Shown in pieces: positions 1-5,763 of a stretch of 5,877 bases of DNA. A program made the position numbers and the translations under genes. The first letter of the stretch is position 1. The number at the start of each line of letters is the position of its first letter. The notes under the pieces are model-generated. The model was not told the DNA's origin. It did no database searches and saw only the letters and a list, made by a program, of their open reading frames with translations. The stretch is from contig ONUQ01000172.1 in NCBI GenBank assembly GCA_900321055.1, positions 1-5,877 of the forward strand, read 5' to 3'. The DNA comes from an uncultured Elusimicrobia bacterium. Its GTDB lineage: Bacteria > Elusimicrobiota > Endomicrobiia > Endomicrobiales > Endomicrobiaceae.

Positions 1-1
1 A

Positions 2-346
2 GGTGTAAAATACGGACCGGCAGAAATTCAAGCCCAAATACAAGCTTGTTATGATTGTGGAGTTAAAACATGGTTGTTATGGAATGCCTCTTGCAAATAT
101 ACTAAAGGCGGATTAAAATCAAAAGCTGACCAATATTCTTATACACAAACTCCTGATGAAAAAATAAAAGAATTATTAAAGTATCAAGATGTAAATGATT
201 ATATACAAAAAAGAGCTAAAACCGTAAAAAGAACAAACTCGGTCAAAAAATCTACATCTACCGCTACGGTAAGAAATTCTGTTTCTTCAGTTAAAAAATC
301 TGCTTCTACGGTAAAGGGAAAAAATCAACCGGTTCAAAAAAATTAA
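2..346 (+). CDS. DUF4015-like putative glycoside hydrolase, C-terminal fragment
   Basis: The reading frame is open from base 2 and enters from the left, so the methionine at 74 is internal and the start lies outside the window. The first residues (GVKYGPAEIQAQIQACYDCG, then VKTWLLWNASCKYT) match, from memory, the last conserved block of the DUF4015 putative glycosyl hydrolase domain: YGP-x-E-[IV]-x-AQI-x-A, a D-x-G, then a WLLWN-type strand of the barrel. The family is thought to be a TIM-barrel polysaccharide-acting enzyme; its substrate is not known to me. After the barrel end comes a charged helix (about residues 45-75 of the visible part), then a basic Ser/Thr/Lys/Val-rich tail with a duplicated SVKKS-(T/A)-ST-TV motif, likely disordered and perhaps a cell-envelope anchor or linker. 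The gene ends 50 bases before the sigma factor gene, with no clear hairpin terminator between. The domain call is good; the enzymatic role is inferred. Confidence 0.72.
   Translation, partial: GVKYGPAEIQAQIQACYDCGVKTWLLWNASCKYTKGGLKSKADQYSYTQTPDEKIKELLKYQDVNDYIQKRAKTVKRTNSVKKSTSTATVRNSVSSVKKSASTVKGKNQPVQKN
239..316 (+). repeat. Imperfect direct repeat coding the S/T/K-rich tail
   Basis: Two imperfect copies, at about 239-274 and 287-316, each encode SVKKS followed by Ser/Thr/Ala and TV. The DNA copies share a GT(C/T)AAAAAATCT core and a CTACGGTAA core. They give the C-terminal tail of the putative hydrolase its low-complexity character. The repeat looks like an internal duplication in a disordered tail and not like a mobile element. 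Confidence 0.55.
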
Positions 347-360
347 AATAAAAAAGCAGA

Positions 361-390
361 TGTAACTTTTTAAAATATACGGAGTCTAAT
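361..390 (+). promoter_or_regulatory. Probable ECF-type promoter of the sigma/anti-sigma operon
   Basis: A TGTAACTT element at 361-368 carries the AAC core typical of ECF -35 sites. It is followed, 15 bases after the TT, by GTCTAAT at 384-390, which resembles the (C)GTC/TCTAA type of ECF -10 box. The spacing fits ECF promoters, which usually have AAC cores and 15-17 base spacers. Its position just upstream of an ECF sigma gene suggests autoregulation. The expected transcription start, 5-7 bases past the -10, falls at about 395-397, at or next to the ATG. The motif call is by eye, and AT-rich DNA makes chance matches possible. Confidence 0.45.
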
Positions 391-396
391 ACATAG

Positions 397-969
397 ATGC
401 AAGATAAAGAGATTATTGAGAAAATTCTTGAAGGGCAACAAGATTTATACAGTTATATAGTAGACAAATATAAAAACAAGGTCTTTAGTATAATATATTC
501 TTTTTGCGGACAAACCGGTGACAGCGAAGATATTGCTCAAAATGTTTTTATTAAAATCTTTAAAGCATTACCAAAGTTTAAATTTGAATCGGAATTTTCT
601 ACATGGATGTATAGAATAGTTATAAACGAATCCATAACAATATCTAAAAAAAATAAACAATATATTATTCCGCTAAATGTAAACAGTGAAAATGCTGATG
701 AAAGCAAAAACAATTTAATAAATTTGTTAAAATCTAAAGATAATATAGAAAAACAGTTAATACAACAAGAAACTCAGCAAATAGTACAAACAGCTATTAA
801 ACAGTTAAACGATAAATATAAAACGGTTTTAACTCTTAGGGATATTGAAGATTTTTCTTATGAAGAGATTGCACAAATAATGAATGTTTCAACAGGAAAT
901 ATCAAGATTTTAATTTTTAGAGCAAGAAACAGATTAAAAGAAATATTAATAAAAGGAGATAATTTATAA
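397..969 (+). CDS. ECF-family RNA polymerase sigma factor
   Basis: This 190-residue protein has the normal size and layout of an ECF (group 4) sigma factor. Region 2 spans about residues 20-85, including the DSEDIAQNVFIKIFKALPKF block for core binding and -10 recognition and the STWMYRIVINESI block. A variable linker rich in Asn, Lys and Gln covers about 86-130. Region 4 covers about 132-185, with the helix-turn-helix SYEEIAQIMNVSTGNIKILI followed by FRARNRLKE, which reads the -35 element. The usual 'GTVKSRLFRAR' turn is GNIKILIFRAR here, so the recognition helix diverges somewhat from consensus. The start is fixed because TAG stands directly before the ATG. A GGAG at 381-384 is 12 bases away, further than usual. 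The gene overlaps its anti-sigma factor by one base (TAATG), so the two are translationally coupled. The signal and target genes are not visible. Confidence 0.93.
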   Translation: MQDKEIIEKILEGQQDLYSYIVDKYKNKVFSIIYSFCGQTGDSEDIAQNVFIKIFKALPKFKFESEFSTWMYRIVINESITISKKNKQYIIPLNVNSENADESKNNLINLLKSKDNIEKQLIQQETQQIVQTAIKQLNDKYKTVLTLRDIEDFSYEEIAQIMNVSTGNIKILIFRARNRLKEILIKGDNL

Positions 970-1418
970 TGGATTGCAATAAAATACAAGAATTAATTTC
1001 ACTATATTTAGATAATGAATTATCTTCTCAAGAAGTTATGGAATTAGAAAAACATTTTGATGTTTGTAACAAATGCAAACAAGATTATATTGCACTAAAA
1101 AACATAAAAGCTGTTTTATCTTTTAACAGGAAAGAAGTCGGTTTGGATTTTACATCTTCGCTTATGTGTAAAATAAAAAAAGAAAAATTTAGCAATAACA
1201 TTATATCCTTTGGTTCTATGAAGAAAAAAATTATTATAGCAGCGGGATTTTTGTTTGTATTTGCATCGTCCGTTATATTTATTGACACAAATAAAATATC
1301 AATTAACAAACAAACCTTTCAAACCTATGAACATGCAATAGAGTATTATGAATCTTATGATGAAGATATTGACGATTATGCCGAATATGAAGAATATATG
1401 TTATCTATGCTTTATTAA
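969..1418 (+). CDS. Membrane-anchored zinc-finger anti-sigma factor
   Basis: This 149-residue protein should bind and restrain the sigma factor encoded just upstream. Its N-terminus has the ZAS-type zinc motif, with C3, H29, C33 and C36 giving C-x25-H-x3-C-x2-C, in the cytoplasm. A linker (about 40-84) leads to one membrane span at about 88-105, preceded by KKK, which predicts an N-in orientation. The outer part is only about 44 residues and ends in an acidic, tyrosine-rich stretch: residues 120-149 hold 11 Asp/Glu and 8 Tyr, closing with MLSMLY. No known sensor domain is visible. AGGAG-type Shine-Dalgarno bases (953-958) lie 10 bases before the ATG inside the sigma gene, and the start overlaps the sigma stop. 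Release by regulated proteolysis is typical of the family but is inferred here. The last 14 bases overlap the end of the opposing membrane-protein gene. Confidence 0.88.
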   Translation: MDCNKIQELISLYLDNELSSQEVMELEKHFDVCNKCKQDYIALKNIKAVLSFNRKEVGLDFTSSLMCKIKKEKFSNNIISFGSMKKKIIIAAGFLFVFASSVIFIDTNKISINKQTFQTYEHAIEYYESYDEDIDDYAEYEEYMLSMLY

Positions 1419-3189
1419 ACTTTTTTTGCAGTATTTCTAATCTTTCTTTATATTCTGTTTTGTCAGGTTCTATTTTTAAAGCTTCTTCAATATACTTTAT
1501 GGCATTTTGCAAATCATTTACATCTTCATAAAGCATACTTAACAAATAATATATATTTGATTTGTTTGTGTTATACTTTAGTATTTGTAGCAGAATATTT
1601 ATTGATTCTTTATATTTTTGGCAAACGGCATAAGTTCTTGAAAGGTTTTCTAATGCTGTTATTTCTTTATCTATACTTTTTACTTTTGCTTTTTCAAGTG
1701 CAATTTTTGAATATTTTATTGCATTGTCATAATCATTTTTAATCAGATAAATTTCACCAAGATGTATATAAGCTAAAATATTATCTTTGTCCAATTCTAG
1801 TATTTGTTCAAATATTTGTTTAGACAAAACTATATCACCTTTCTTAAGTAATATTGTTGCATAAGTTAAATAATAGTCAATTTTTTTATTTATCTCTATA
1901 GATTTTAAAGATAATTCAACAGCTTTATCAAAAAGATTTTTATGATAACATTCTTTTGCCAAACCGTCACAAACTTTATGATAATTAGGAGCATCAATAT
2001 AAGCATTAGTCCAATAAGTAAAAGAATCTTTATATTTGTCACTTTGCATAAAAGAACAAAATGAAAAAAGTATAACCAAGAAAACAAATATAACCATTAA
2101 ACAGTTTTTTGTTTTGGGAAAAATTAAAAATATTTTTTTTAATATGGTTGATAAAAGTATAATTATTCCGGATAAACTAATTATTAATCTATGAGTAAGA
2201 AAAGCATATTCTTCCTGTAAAAAAGTAGGAAATATTGCTAAGAAAGAAAATATCAGCGAAAAAATAATAATTTTTCCATTGATAAATTTTTTATGGTAAA
2301 CATATATTAAAGATATAAACACAATAATGTTAATGATATAGGTTTGTATGGTAGGTTTTATATTGTACAACATTATCGGCATATATGAAGGATAGAAAAT
2401 CTTTTCAATATACAGCATAATTCCAATAACAATATTTTTTATATAGTAAACAAAGTTGGTAAAATAAACAGATATATTTACGGATCTGACAGAAAAATGT
2501 CTTAATATAAAATAAGTAATAAGTAAAGGTAAAACACAGATAACATTATTGAATATTTGTTTTTTAGATATTTTTAAATTAAAGCTATAAATTATTAGCG
2601 GATAAATAAGCAGTAATAAAACAGCGGTTTCTTTAGTAAATAATGATATTGCAAAAAATATTAAATGACTAAACAAAAATATATTTTTATCGGTTTTTAA
2701 ATAATTTATAAAATTAATTAAAGATAACATAAAAAATATAGTTAGTAAAGTATCGTTTCTTGAAGGAATCCAAACAGGAACAGAAGAGCAAACAGGGTGA
2801 ACGGTAAACAACAGAATTAAAAATTTTAAAACGGTATTATCAAAATTAAGTTTTGACAGAAAAAGGAAAATAAGATATAAGGAAAAAATAAATAATAAAA
2901 TATTAGTTGTATGAAAAACTTTACAATTGTCTTTAAAAATAATAGCTTCAACGGCAAAAGAAATATTTAAAACAGGTCTGTAATACTGTGTTTGTTTTCC
3001 AAAATAACAATCAGTTAAAAAAAACTTTGGAATATTTTTATAATCGGATATGTAGTTAATATTTTTAATTGTTAAAACATCATCATCTATTTTCGTTAAG
3101 CCAAAGTTAACGGATTTTCCATAAACAAAAAAAACAATAACAACAAGAACGGTTAAAAAAAACAAATTACTTTTTAAAAATTTAATCAT
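1405..3189 (-). CDS. TMTC-like GT-C membrane protein with C-terminal TPRs
   Basis: This 594-residue protein has an N-terminal membrane half (about residues 8-380, roughly ten hydrophobic spans) and a C-terminal half of about five TPR units (about 407-433, 436-469, 470-503, 511-541, 543-576), the last being the clearest. The membrane half carries signatures I associate with TMTC/GT-C glycosyltransferases: an acidic D35-D36-D37 in the first loop after TM1, a YYRPV at 69-73, HPV at 131-133 followed by W140-I-P-S-R-N-D146, and FTKETAV at 184-190. Such enzymes use polyprenyl-phosphate sugars and transfer them outside the cytoplasmic membrane; donor and acceptor cannot be read here. The TPRs probably bind a protein partner or substrate. 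It is the third gene of the ligase operon, 31 bases after the ACT gene. I see no Shine-Dalgarno before its ATG, so translation may be weak or rely on coupling. Class is fairly sure, reaction less so. Confidence 0.75.
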   Translation of the reverse strand: MIKFLKSNLFFLTVLVVIVFFVYGKSVNFGLTKIDDDVLTIKNINYISDYKNIPKFFLTDCYFGKQTQYYRPVLNISFAVEAIIFKDNCKVFHTTNILLFIFSLYLIFLFLSKLNFDNTVLKFLILLFTVHPVCSSVPVWIPSRNDTLLTIFFMLSLINFINYLKTDKNIFLFSHLIFFAISLFTKETAVLLLLIYPLIIYSFNLKISKKQIFNNVICVLPLLITYFILRHFSVRSVNISVYFTNFVYYIKNIVIGIMLYIEKIFYPSYMPIMLYNIKPTIQTYIINIIVFISLIYVYHKKFINGKIIIFSLIFSFLAIFPTFLQEEYAFLTHRLIISLSGIIILLSTILKKIFLIFPKTKNCLMVIFVFLVILFSFCSFMQSDKYKDSFTYWTNAYIDAPNYHKVCDGLAKECYHKNLFDKAVELSLKSIEINKKIDYYLTYATILLKKGDIVLSKQIFEQILELDKDNILAYIHLGEIYLIKNDYDNAIKYSKIALEKAKVKSIDKEITALENLSRTYAVCQKYKESINILLQILKYNTNKSNIYYLLSMLYEDVNDLQNAIKYIEEALKIEPDKTEYKERLEILQKKFNKA

Positions 3190-3205
3190 ACAATAAAGTA
3201 AAGCT

Positions 3206-3223
3206 ATTGATTTAATTGATTTA
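3206..3223 (-). repeat. 9-bp tandem duplication over the ACT gene stop
   Basis: ATTGATTTA occurs twice back to back (3206-3214 and 3215-3223). On the coding strand this reads TAAATCAAT twice, so the ACT gene's TAA stop lies in the first copy and the second copy gives another in-frame TAA. It fills a large part of the gap before the membrane-protein gene. It is probably a slippage product with no function beyond a backup stop. Confidence 0.6.
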
Positions 3224-3649
3224 GTAGTTATAAATTTTTTCAGAGTTTAAAACTTCAAAACCTTTATCGGATAAAAATTTTTCCGTATTGGGATAATCTT
3301 CTGTTTCCAAAACAATTGCTGCTGTTTTTCCGTCACTTAATAAAAAACCGTAGCAATCTTCAATATTTATTTTATTAGAAGCTAAAGTTATTAATAATTT
3401 ATTAAAACTTCCGCAAACATTATCTACTACAACAGCAATAATTTGCCTTTTAGAAACAGCTATATTATTTTTCTTCAAAACTTCATAAGCTTTTTCCGGA
3501 TTATCAACCAAAAGTTTCATTACTCCAAAAGTTTCGGAACTTGCAAGAGACATAGCTCTTAAATTTATATTATTTACTGCCAAAACAGTTGTTATCTTTT
3601 CTAATTTTCCCGGATTATTTTCCAAAAACACTGATATATGATATGCCAT
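3221..3649 (-). CDS. Tandem ACT-domain protein paired with the CoA ligase
   Basis: This 142-residue protein is made of two ACT domains and nothing else: the first at about residues 1-66 (AYHISVFLENNPGKLEKITTVLAVNNINLRAM shows the strand, NxPGxL turn and helix), the second at about 69-138 (IIAVVVDNVCGSFNKLLITLASNKINIEDCYGF). ACT domains bind amino acids or similar small ligands, often at dimer interfaces. Stand-alone double-ACT proteins are commonly found next to phenylacetate-CoA ligase genes in anaerobes, as here, where the gene starts 17 bases after the ligase stop. A strong AAAGGAG lies 8 bases before the ATG (3658-3664). I infer that it senses an aromatic amino acid or aromatic acid and modulates the ligase or its pathway; no ligand residue can be assigned. 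The second domain has Cys-Gly (VCGSF) where the first has Pro-Gly, so the two ligand sites may differ. Confidence 0.88.
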   Translation of the reverse strand: MAYHISVFLENNPGKLEKITTVLAVNNINLRAMSLASSETFGVMKLLVDNPEKAYEVLKKNNIAVSKRQIIAVVVDNVCGSFNKLLITLASNKINIEDCYGFLLSDGKTAAIVLETEDYPNTEKFLSDKGFEVLNSEKIYNY

Positions 3650-3666
3650 AGATTATTCTCCTTTAA

Positions 3667-4956
3667 TTATTTTTTTGTTCTCAAATCAATTACTCTTTTT
3701 GCTTTACCTTCCGTAACAGGTAAACTCCCCGATTCAACAAATTGAACAACGGGGGTAACATCCAATTCTTGTTTTAGTTCGTTAACCAATTTATTTTGTA
3801 ATATTTCCAAATCTTTTAATGTTCCTTTAAAAGTTTCATTATTTATCTCTATTTTCACTCTTAACTTATCCATACAATTGTTGTCAAACAACTCTATGAT
3901 ATAATTCTTACCAGCTTCAGGAACAGACAATATTGTTTTTTCTATTTGTATAGGGAATATATTTACTCCGTTAATAATCATCATATCATCGGTTCTTGCG
4001 GTAATTCTTGCTATTCTTCTATGTGTTCTTCCGCATTTGCAAGGTTCTGAAATAATTTTTGTTAAATCTTTTGTCCTGTATCTCATAAGAGGCATAGCCT
4101 GCCTTTGTAATGTAGTTAATACAAGTTCGCCTTCTTGTCCGTCAGGTAAAGGTTCAAATGTTTTAGAGTCAACAATTTCAGGATATACATAATCTTCCCA
4201 AATATGTAAACCGTCCTGATAAGGACATTCAAAAGCTATTCCCGGTCCGGAAATTTCGGAAAGTCCATAAGAGTTAAATGCTTTTACATCATACAATTCT
4301 TCTATTTTTTTTCTCATTGCTTCACTGTGAGGTTCTGCTCCGATAAAAAATATTTTTAGATTTAAATCTTTTTTTACATCTATTCCCAACTCTTTTATGG
4401 TGCCGGATAATCTCAAAGCATAACTTGGCAAAATATGAACAACCGTTGTTTTGAAATGTTGCATAAACCAAAGTTGCCGTTTACTGTTTCCCGGTCCTAT
4501 AGGAATAGTCAGCATTCCTAATCTTTCCCCTCCGTAATGAAACCCGAGTCCTCCGGAAAACAATCCGTATCCCATTGTATTTTGAAATATATCGGTATTT
4601 CTTGCTCCGGCCATATACATACTTCTTGCGGATATATTTGCCCAATTAGCAATATCGTCTTTAGTATGAAATATAACCGTCGGATTTCCTGTCGTTCCTG
4701 ACGAAGAATGCATTCTTACAACATTTTTTAAATCCGTTGCTAAACATCCGTACGGAAACGAATCTCTTAAATCCTGTTTTGTTGTAAACGGAAGTTTTCT
4801 TACTTCCTCTAAAGAATTTAATTTGTCTATATTAGCAAGTTTATCTTTATAGAACTGAGAATTTCTTGCCAAAGCAATTTGTTTGTTTATACACTCAAGC
4901 TGAAACTTTCTCAAGTTTTCTTTATTCTGTGTTTCAATTTCTTTTTGCCAAAACAT
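3667..4956 (-). CDS. paaK: Phenylacetate-CoA ligase family (AMP-forming) enzyme
   Basis: This 429-residue protein has the full length of the PaaK family and would join an aryl acid, ATP and CoA into aryl-CoA, AMP and pyrophosphate in the cytoplasm. Motifs in order are the phosphate loop HSSSGTTGNPTVIF (83-96), FIGAEPHSEAMR (204-215), NSYGLSEISGPGIAFEC (228-244), the acidic IWEDYVYPEI (252-261), GELVLTTL and MPLMRYRTKDLT (276-299), the hinge region CKCGRTHRRIARITARTDDMMIINGVNIFP (306-335), and the C-terminal EGKAKRV (416-422), whose Lys is the probable adenylation lysine. C244, C306 and C308 could form part of a structural metal site. No catalytic motif appears lost. AAGGAAG (4965-4971) sits 8 bases before the ATG. 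The true substrate could be phenylacetate, indoleacetate or another aryl acid. No paa ring-oxidation or indolepyruvate oxidoreductase genes are in view, so an anaerobic role in aromatic amino acid metabolism is inferred. The symbol denotes family membership. Confidence 0.92.
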   Translation of the reverse strand: MFWQKEIETQNKENLRKFQLECINKQIALARNSQFYKDKLANIDKLNSLEEVRKLPFTTKQDLRDSFPYGCLATDLKNVVRMHSSSGTTGNPTVIFHTKDDIANWANISARSMYMAGARNTDIFQNTMGYGLFSGGLGFHYGGERLGMLTIPIGPGNSKRQLWFMQHFKTTVVHILPSYALRLSGTIKELGIDVKKDLNLKIFFIGAEPHSEAMRKKIEELYDVKAFNSYGLSEISGPGIAFECPYQDGLHIWEDYVYPEIVDSKTFEPLPDGQEGELVLTTLQRQAMPLMRYRTKDLTKIISEPCKCGRTHRRIARITARTDDMMIINGVNIFPIQIEKTILSVPEAGKNYIIELFDNNCMDKLRVKIEINNETFKGTLKDLEILQNKLVNELKQELDVTPVVQFVESGSLPVTEGKAKRVIDLRTKK

Positions 4957-4997
4957 TTTTCTATCTTCCTTATAAAATAATTTTTTATTATCCTTAT

Positions 4998-5006
4998 ATT
5001 ATATCA
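4998..5006 (-). promoter_or_regulatory. Extended -10 promoter for the ligase-ACT-TPR operon
   Basis: Read on the minus strand, bases 5006 to 4998 are TGATATAAT, an exact extended -10 (TGnTATAAT). The -35 region, 17-18 bases further up, is only a poor TTTATT-like match, as is common for extended -10 promoters. Transcription would start near 4990, giving a leader of about 35 bases that holds the AAGGAAG ribosome site of the ligase. No operator palindrome is obvious around it. Confidence 0.6.
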
Positions 5007-5043
5007 TATCAAGTTTTATTTAATAAAATATACCTGTACCCAT

Positions 5044-5077
5044 AAAAGAAAATTAATTCGGAGTTCAATTTTCTTTT
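5044..5077. repeat. Perfect 11-bp inverted repeat, possible weak terminator
   Basis: AAAAGAAAATT (5044-5054) and AATTTTCTTTT (5067-5077) are exact reverse complements around a 12-base loop. The right arm runs into more T residues (to 5079), so on the + strand it resembles an intrinsic terminator, though the stem has only one G-C pair. It lies in the gap between the ligase promoter and the mobile-DNA remnant, close to the point where the remnant's reading frame opens (5057). It could mark a recombination edge, act as a weak bidirectional terminator, or be chance in AT-rich DNA. Confidence 0.4.
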
Positions 5078-5763
5078 TTCCTTTCTAAATATTTAGAAGA
5101 AATAAAAAAAGAAAATGAATTTATTAAAAATAAAATTATATTAACATATAATAGCGATAACATTGTAAGACAAGAACAAGCAAATTATGGAAAAGACTTT
5201 GAAAAAGTTAGGGCTACAACTAAAAAGATATTTAAAGAAAAAATAGGACAATTTTTAAGGAATGAATTAAATTATCACGAAGTCATAAAAGTTGGTTTAA
5301 TGTTACCATATTACGAAAAATATAAATTGACCGGTATTTTAGAAATAAAAGCTAAAGAGTTAGAAAAAATACGACATAAACATCCTGAAGCTTGGCAACA
5401 AATTGATAAATTTATGGATAATATGATAGTCCTATGGCTATAATGGAAAGCCAAAATAAAAAAGATGCATATACTGTTATTGTATTAACAAATAATATTG
5501 TTAAAAATATAAGAAATGAAAATGTTGTAGAAAGTTATTTTTTACGACCTACAAAAACAGGTTCTGTTATTGTATCAGCTTACAGTCTTACAAATTTTGA
5601 TATACAGAAACATATAAAAGGATTAAAAGCTATAGATAGAAAAAAAGCCGAAAAATTACTCGGAGTAAGCAATTCACTAAAGAACCTTACCATCTCCATT
5701 CTGAACAATCCTTCAGCTGTAGATAGTATAGCTGATTTAAAAAATAATTTCAATATACTGTAG
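5057..5763 (+). pseudogene. Decayed MuF-C-like polyvalent-protein fragment
   Basis: Two frames together give one broken protein. Frame A is open from 5057 to the stop at 5441-5443, without any ATG or GTG in a plausible start position, so the 5' end is missing. Frame B continues from about 5428 to the TAG at 5761. Restoring one base near 5428 joins them as MISPMAIMES, which reads like the 'nPiaIfeS' element of MuF C-terminal-type domains. The layout before and after also fits that domain as I remember it: HEVIKVG, then ILEIKAKELEKIRHKHPE, then AYTVIVLTN, then VSAYSLTNFDIQKHIKGLKAIDRKKAEKLLG. Such domains end large polyvalent proteins carried by phages and conjugative elements and are suspected toxins or effectors. 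The stop and last codon come from an inserted IS end (from 5759), so the 3' part is displaced too. Family assignment is from motif memory and moderate. Confidence 0.6.

Noticed and set aside
74..346. A small stand-alone gene starting at the ATG at 74
   Set aside because: The frame is open to the left edge and the residues before this Met belong to the conserved end of a DUF4015-like domain, so it is the tail of a larger gene.
1085..1309. 74-codon ORF on the minus strand within the anti-sigma gene
   Set aside because: It lies opposite a well-supported gene with a zinc motif and membrane span, has no ribosome site that I can see, and its phenylalanine/isoleucine richness is just the reverse of A-rich codons.
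1416..1430. Intrinsic terminator for the sigma operon at the T-run after 1420
   Set aside because: A run of seven T residues exists (1421-1427), but I could not find a stem just before it.
1557..1742. 61-codon + strand ORF with a hydrophobic, membrane-like sequence
   Set aside because: It is the antisense of the TPR half of the membrane-protein gene; the hydrophobicity comes from reversing lysine-rich codons.
1905..2087. 60-codon minus-strand ORF in another frame of the membrane-protein gene
   Set aside because: It is nested in a long gene with clear TPR and GT-C-like motifs and has no independent support.
5426..5440. Programmed frameshift in the remnant
   Set aside because: There is no slippery heptamer and no clear downstream stem or upstream Shine-Dalgarno-like stimulator; with the missing start and IS disruption, simple decay explains it.
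5434..5763. An intact 109-residue protein
   Set aside because: There is no ribosome site in front of the Met, the preceding frame holds the rest of the same domain, and its stop is donated by the IS end. It is better read as part of a pseudogene.
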